Origin: Candidatus Altimarinota bacterium
Lineage (GTDB): Bacteria; Patescibacteriota; Gracilibacteria; BD1-5; UBA6164
Reading direction: 5' to 3'
Length of the DNA stretch: 64,000 nucleotides
NCBI GenBank assembly: GCA_028688895.1
Contig: JAQTXG010000002.1
Coordinates: forward strand, 62,001 to 126,000
Below, in pieces: positions 60,571 through 64,000 of this stretch. The position numbers and the translations under genes were made by a program. The notes below the pieces were generated by a model. That model saw only the letters and a list, made by a program, of their open reading frames with translations. It made no database searches and was not told where the DNA came from. Each line of letters opens with the position of its first letter. The first letter of the stretch is position 1.

Positions 60571-60572
60571 TT
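60534..60572. terminator. Bidirectional terminator at the end of the MazF-like gene
   Basis: aaaaacttagagt/actctgagttttt stem with A and T flanks; it contains the last codons of the minus-strand gene. Confidence 0.7.
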
Positions 60573-60953
60573 TATTTCAGAGAAATCACATTCTGAAATA
60601 GTTCATATATGCTCAAAAAATCTCTTTTTATCCATAACTTTTACTTGCGATAAAATAGCATATGATGAATCTTTGTATTTAGGATTATTTAAATCAACAT
60701 TATTAAATTTATAATAAAAATGATTATCTATTTTTCATTTACTTGTTAAAGCTACTGTAAAAAATAAATTTCATACTTTTTTCAAAACTAAAACTGGTCT
60801 AAGAAAGTCCCCTTTTCAATTTTCCTCAAATCAAATATTAACTCACATTTTTGTAAACCAAATCTCTCTTGAATTGACATAAAAATCACTTAATTCAGTT
60901 TTGTGTATATTTTTCTTATTATCATTCCATTTATCAAAATCTTCGTTTTTCAT
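60543..60953 (-). CDS. PemK/MazF-family toxin-like protein
   Basis: 136 residues. REIWFTKMGVNIGFEENGKGDFLRPVLVLKK resembles the MazF/PemK start (G-D-I-W ... G-x-E-Q-x-G-x-R-P-x-L-V-L), followed by ALTSKGK and SYAILSQVKVMDKKRF, where family members carry their conserved Ser and Q-x-k strand. MazF toxins are sequence-specific endoribonucleases. No antitoxin gene is seen next to it, so it may be a lone domain protein. Confidence 0.75.
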
Positions 60954-61069
60954 ATATTTATTTATAAATTTTATATTATTATATTTGGGTAACAATAATT
61001 TGTTGGCTTATTAAAAGTATTGTCGGGTTTACCGACTTTACTTATCTTTTGCATTGTTAGTTCTCATAT

Positions 61070-61126
61070 CTATTCTTGTGTCATCCATACATTTTCATTT
61101 TTGTAGAGTATTATTTTAGTTTCCAT
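61070..61126 (-). pseudogene. Possible RhuM-like N-terminal remnant
   Basis: An 18-residue frame, METKIILYKNENVWMTQE then TAG. The beginning resembles the I-I-x-Y ... V-W-L-T-Q start of RhuM/Fic-associated proteins. Too short to be sure. Confidence 0.25.
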
Positions 61127-61197
61127 AATCTAGTATTAAATTGTAAATATAATTCATATTATATACTTTTTATATACTAGTCAAGTTTTTAGGGAAT

Positions 61198-61232
61198 AAA
61201 AAAATATTACGGGGTGGTGTAATATTTTTTTG
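61198..61232. terminator. Bidirectional terminator
   Basis: aaaaaaatattac/gtaatattttttt stem with a ggggtggt loop, after the minus-strand gene ending at 61278. Confidence 0.85.
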
Positions 61233-61277
61233 GTTTAAAATTAATGATATTTAAATTTTTACTAAGATTTTAAAGTA

Positions 61278-61994
61278 TTAAATTTCTATTTCTAAATCTT
61301 TTGATAATAATTCTAATAATCCATAAGACATTAATTTTATATCATTTTTAATAGAATTATTATTATTTGGTAGAAAACTATTTTCTCATAATAAAGAGAT
61401 ATTTAAAGAATTTCAATGATGTATTTTTGAAATAATTATATATAAAGGTTCAATTTTATCTCATTTTTTCTCTAATTCATATTTTATATATTTATTATAA
61501 TTACTAGTTATACTTCAAGTTATTCATAATCATTTATATAAGTCATAGTATGTTTTATTTCATTTTTTTACTAGATATTTAACTGAATGTTTATCAAATA
61601 CATTTTTTAAATTATCAAAATAACTACTATCTATTTTAGACTTGTCATTATATTTATTTAATCATTCATAAGCACAAATTAATCAAAAATCTACATATAT
61701 TTTTATTTTTTCTACAATTTTATCTTTATCCTCAAAAATTACTCTAAATAATATTATTCTTTCTAATAATGTTCTAAGTAAGATAACAGCTGAAATTAAA
61801 TTTCATAAATTTAGTAAATCATTTATTCATTTGGAAATTTGAAATATCTCTCATAATAGTTTTTTTACTTCTATTATTTCATCAGAATCTAATCAAAATT
61901 TATATTTTATATTTCATATATCGGAATAATAAGCAGGTAAATAAAAAAATAATTCTTCTTGTAAAATATCTTTACAATATTTATTAAAATTCAT
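61278..61994 (-). CDS. Helical protein, unknown (238 aa)
   Basis: 238 residues, mostly helical, Lys/Asn/Ile-rich with many UGA=Gly. The central segment (NLISAVILLRTLLERIILFR) has an abortive-infection- or DUF5677-like flavour, where conserved Arg/Glu sit in such helices, but the match is weak. It starts 4 bases after the upstream small gene; they are likely one operon with the DKNYY-repeat gene. Confidence 0.6.
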
Positions 61995-61997
61995 AGT

Positions 61998-62291
61998 TTA
62001 TAATTTAATTCTTTCGTTATTTAAAATTCATTTTTTTTCCATAAATTCAAATAATTGCATATATTCATTATACTTTAAAAAATATTCTTTAATATTATTA
62101 TCTTTAATATTATTATATACATTAAAAGAGCTTTTAAATATCTCAAAAAAATGGTCTTTTTCTATAATCTCAGCTTCTAAAAAAGATTCAATACAAAAAT
62201 CATAAAAATTTTCTATGTCATCAGGATTTCATCATCAAATATTTAGATGTGTTATAAAACTCTTCAAAGAACTAATTGTTTTAGATTCCAT
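61998..62291 (-). CDS. Small acidic protein, unknown (97 aa)
   Basis: 97 residues, helical, with a G-G-G triplet encoded by three UGA codons near residue 20. It lies 3 bases before the next gene and 25 bases after the DKNYY-repeat gene. No family recognised. Confidence 0.6.
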
Positions 62292-62316
62292 AATTCAATA
62301 TGTTAAAAAATAAGTG

Positions 62317-63924
62317 TTATTTGTAATAAGTAATTAATCATAAAAATTTCTTTTTTATTTTTCAAAGATAATATGTGTTATTTTTATCATATACATTATC
62401 TCTATTAATATATGTAAAAGTTTTTGGATCAGATCATAACAATATTTTTCAATTGTGATAAACATTATATTTATCTTTTGAATATCAATCTATTAATATT
62501 TTAAAACTTTTAGGATCAGAATTTTCAATTTTCTCTCTATAATAGTATACATTATACTTATCTTTTCTATATATATCATCTATAAATTCAAAAGTATTTG
62601 GATCTGCTCATTCAATTATAGTAGTATGATTGTATACATACTTTATATCTTTATTATAGTTTTTATCGATTATTTTGAAAGTATTTGGATCAGATAATGG
62701 AATTTTTTTTATTTCTAAATAGAAATTATAATAAGCCATATTATTATCTTTTTTATAATATTTTTCTATAGAGTTTATAAAATTTTTCAATCACTCAACT
62801 TTTTTAATTGATCAATCTTTCTCATAATAATATATATATTCAATATTTCAATCTGTTATAACATTAAAAATTTTAAATTTACATTGTTTAATATTTGAAT
62901 CAGTATCCCTAACAACATTTGCTGATACTGAATTTCTATTTACACATTCTAATGTTAATGGATTACTTCATAATATTTCTTTAAATTCTGTAATATCAAC
63001 ATAAAATACTGAGTTTATATCTCTCCAATATTTACTACTTATAAATTCAAAACTATAACTATCAATTCAATCTATAAATATTTTAATAAAATTTTTAAAA
63101 TTATCATTGATAAAATAAAGATTTTTTTTATCTTTTGCAAAATTTTTATTTATGATTTTAAAAGATGAATTTGGAATTAAATTGTAATTTTCATTTCAAT
63201 CAAAATAGCTAATTTTATCATTATAATTATTATAGACAAAATTCTTATCTTTTTTATATCAATAATCTAATAGTTTAAATGTTTTTGCATCAAATCACTC
63301 TACTATTTTTCAATCATTATAAACATTATTAATATCTTTTGAGTATCCATTTTTTAACAATTTAAACGATTTTGAATCTGATCAAAATATCTTTTTTGAA
63401 TGATAATAAATATAATTAGAGTCTTTACAATAACTTGAATCTATTATTTCAAATGAGTTAATAAAAATTCAATCTATTTTATATCAATTCCGATATGCAT
63501 TATTTTTATCTTTTGTATAAGTATTATCAATAATCTCAAATGTTCTAGAATCAGCTCATTCTATTTTAGTATCATAGTGAAAAACATCTCTTAATGTTAC
63601 TTTATAACTTTTTAATTCACTTTGATTATCTGATGAATAACCATTTCATAAATATATCTCTTTGACATCCTCAAACCTCTTTCTCAAAATCTTTTCATCA
63701 TTTTTTATTTGATATCAATCGACATAATGGCATTCATTATGACATCTTTCACATATACTTACTATATCATCATCTCTTTCCATTCATCTTCTTTCATAAC
63801 TTAGATGATGTACAGTCGTTGCTTTTTCAGAGCAACATTCACACTCAGGTTGTTCTTCTAGTTTCATTTTTTTAATTGCTTTCCATGCAAATGATTCTAG
63901 ATATTCTTTATAATTATTTTCCAT
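62317..63924 (-). CDS. DKNYY-repeat protein with HNH-like N-terminus
   Basis: 535 residues. Residues ~20-75 carry CECCSEKATTVHHLSYERRG then CERCHNECHY, an HNH-type or zinc-finger arrangement (two Cys pairs around His). The rest is about 12 imperfect repeats of 35-40 residues with a K-D-x-N-x-V-Y-Y/N core and a D-P-x-T-F-x-x-I tail, as in DKNYY-family proteins. Whether the HNH site is active is unknown. First gene of a three-gene minus operon. Confidence 0.75.
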
Positions 63925-64000
63925 ACTAGATTTTTTATTTTATAATTTATTATTAATAATATAACTACAAATTATACTTTGTAAAATCACAAAATTAAAA

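Overview
This 64 kb window is very AT-rich and reads sensibly only if UGA codes for glycine (genetic code 25) and only TAA and TAG stop translation. With TGA as stop, almost every gene breaks into short pieces. With TGA as Gly, full-length families appear with intact motifs: GHSLGG in a hydrolase, GEPGVGKT and GPTGVGKT in ClpB, GVGLAAPQ and EGCLS in peptide deformylase, and the NGTS serine site in a subtilase. This points to the Candidate Phyla Radiation (Patescibacteria), in the Absconditabacteria (SR1) or Gracilibacteria (BD1-5/GN02) group. The window alone does not separate the two. A ribosomal operon without uL30 fits CPR.

Layout. 1-4000 (minus): small membrane-protein genes around a broken RHS-repeat fragment whose tip carries a GHSLGG hydrolase motif. 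4093-16650 (minus): one giant secreted protein of 4185 residues. 17085-22303 (minus): serS, a RelE/ParE-type toxin-antitoxin pair, smpB, an M23 peptidase and thiI; then a SAM methyltransferase (22474-23025). 23168-28850: a VirB2/TrbC-like pilin, a small membrane protein (minus), a 1137-residue leucyl-tRNA synthetase with an embedded Nudix domain, and a membrane-anchored spermidine-synthase-like protein. 28877-33660 (minus): rnhA, ndk, Fe/Mn superoxide dismutase, a FemAB-type transferase, a uridine-kinase-like protein and ruvB. 33744-37317 (minus): a restriction-modification island with two DNA methyltransferases, an HNH protein and a predicted endonuclease. 37510-40456 (plus): a small basic orphan gene and clpB. 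40520-43267 (minus): a 915-residue prepilin-headed surface protein. 43444-49511 (plus): def, a FapA/DUF342-like protein with a PilZ-like tail, a secreted subtilase and a HARE-HTH protein. 49549-60209 (minus): secY and a ribosomal-protein operon running uL3, uL4, uL23, uL2, uS19, uL22, uS3, uL16, uL29, uS17, uL14, uL24, uL5, uS14, uS8, uL6, uL18, uS5, uL15, then secY. 60543-63924 (minus): a MazF-like toxin and three poorly characterised genes, the last a DKNYY-repeat protein with an HNH-like head.

The most unusual observations are the Nudix domain inside the LeuRS editing region plus a second long LeuRS insertion; a family of small GC-rich palindromic repeats that sit in frame inside leuS, clpB and the prepilin-like gene; a restriction-modification island written in the host's recoded UGA=Gly; the RHS hydrolase fragment with an adjacent membrane protein; and the giant surface protein. 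The broad picture is a small-genome, host-associated bacterium with an elaborate surface (giant protein, pilins, subtilase, RHS) and DNA-defence/toxin modules next to housekeeping operons. No tRNA or rRNA genes and no CRISPR array were seen.
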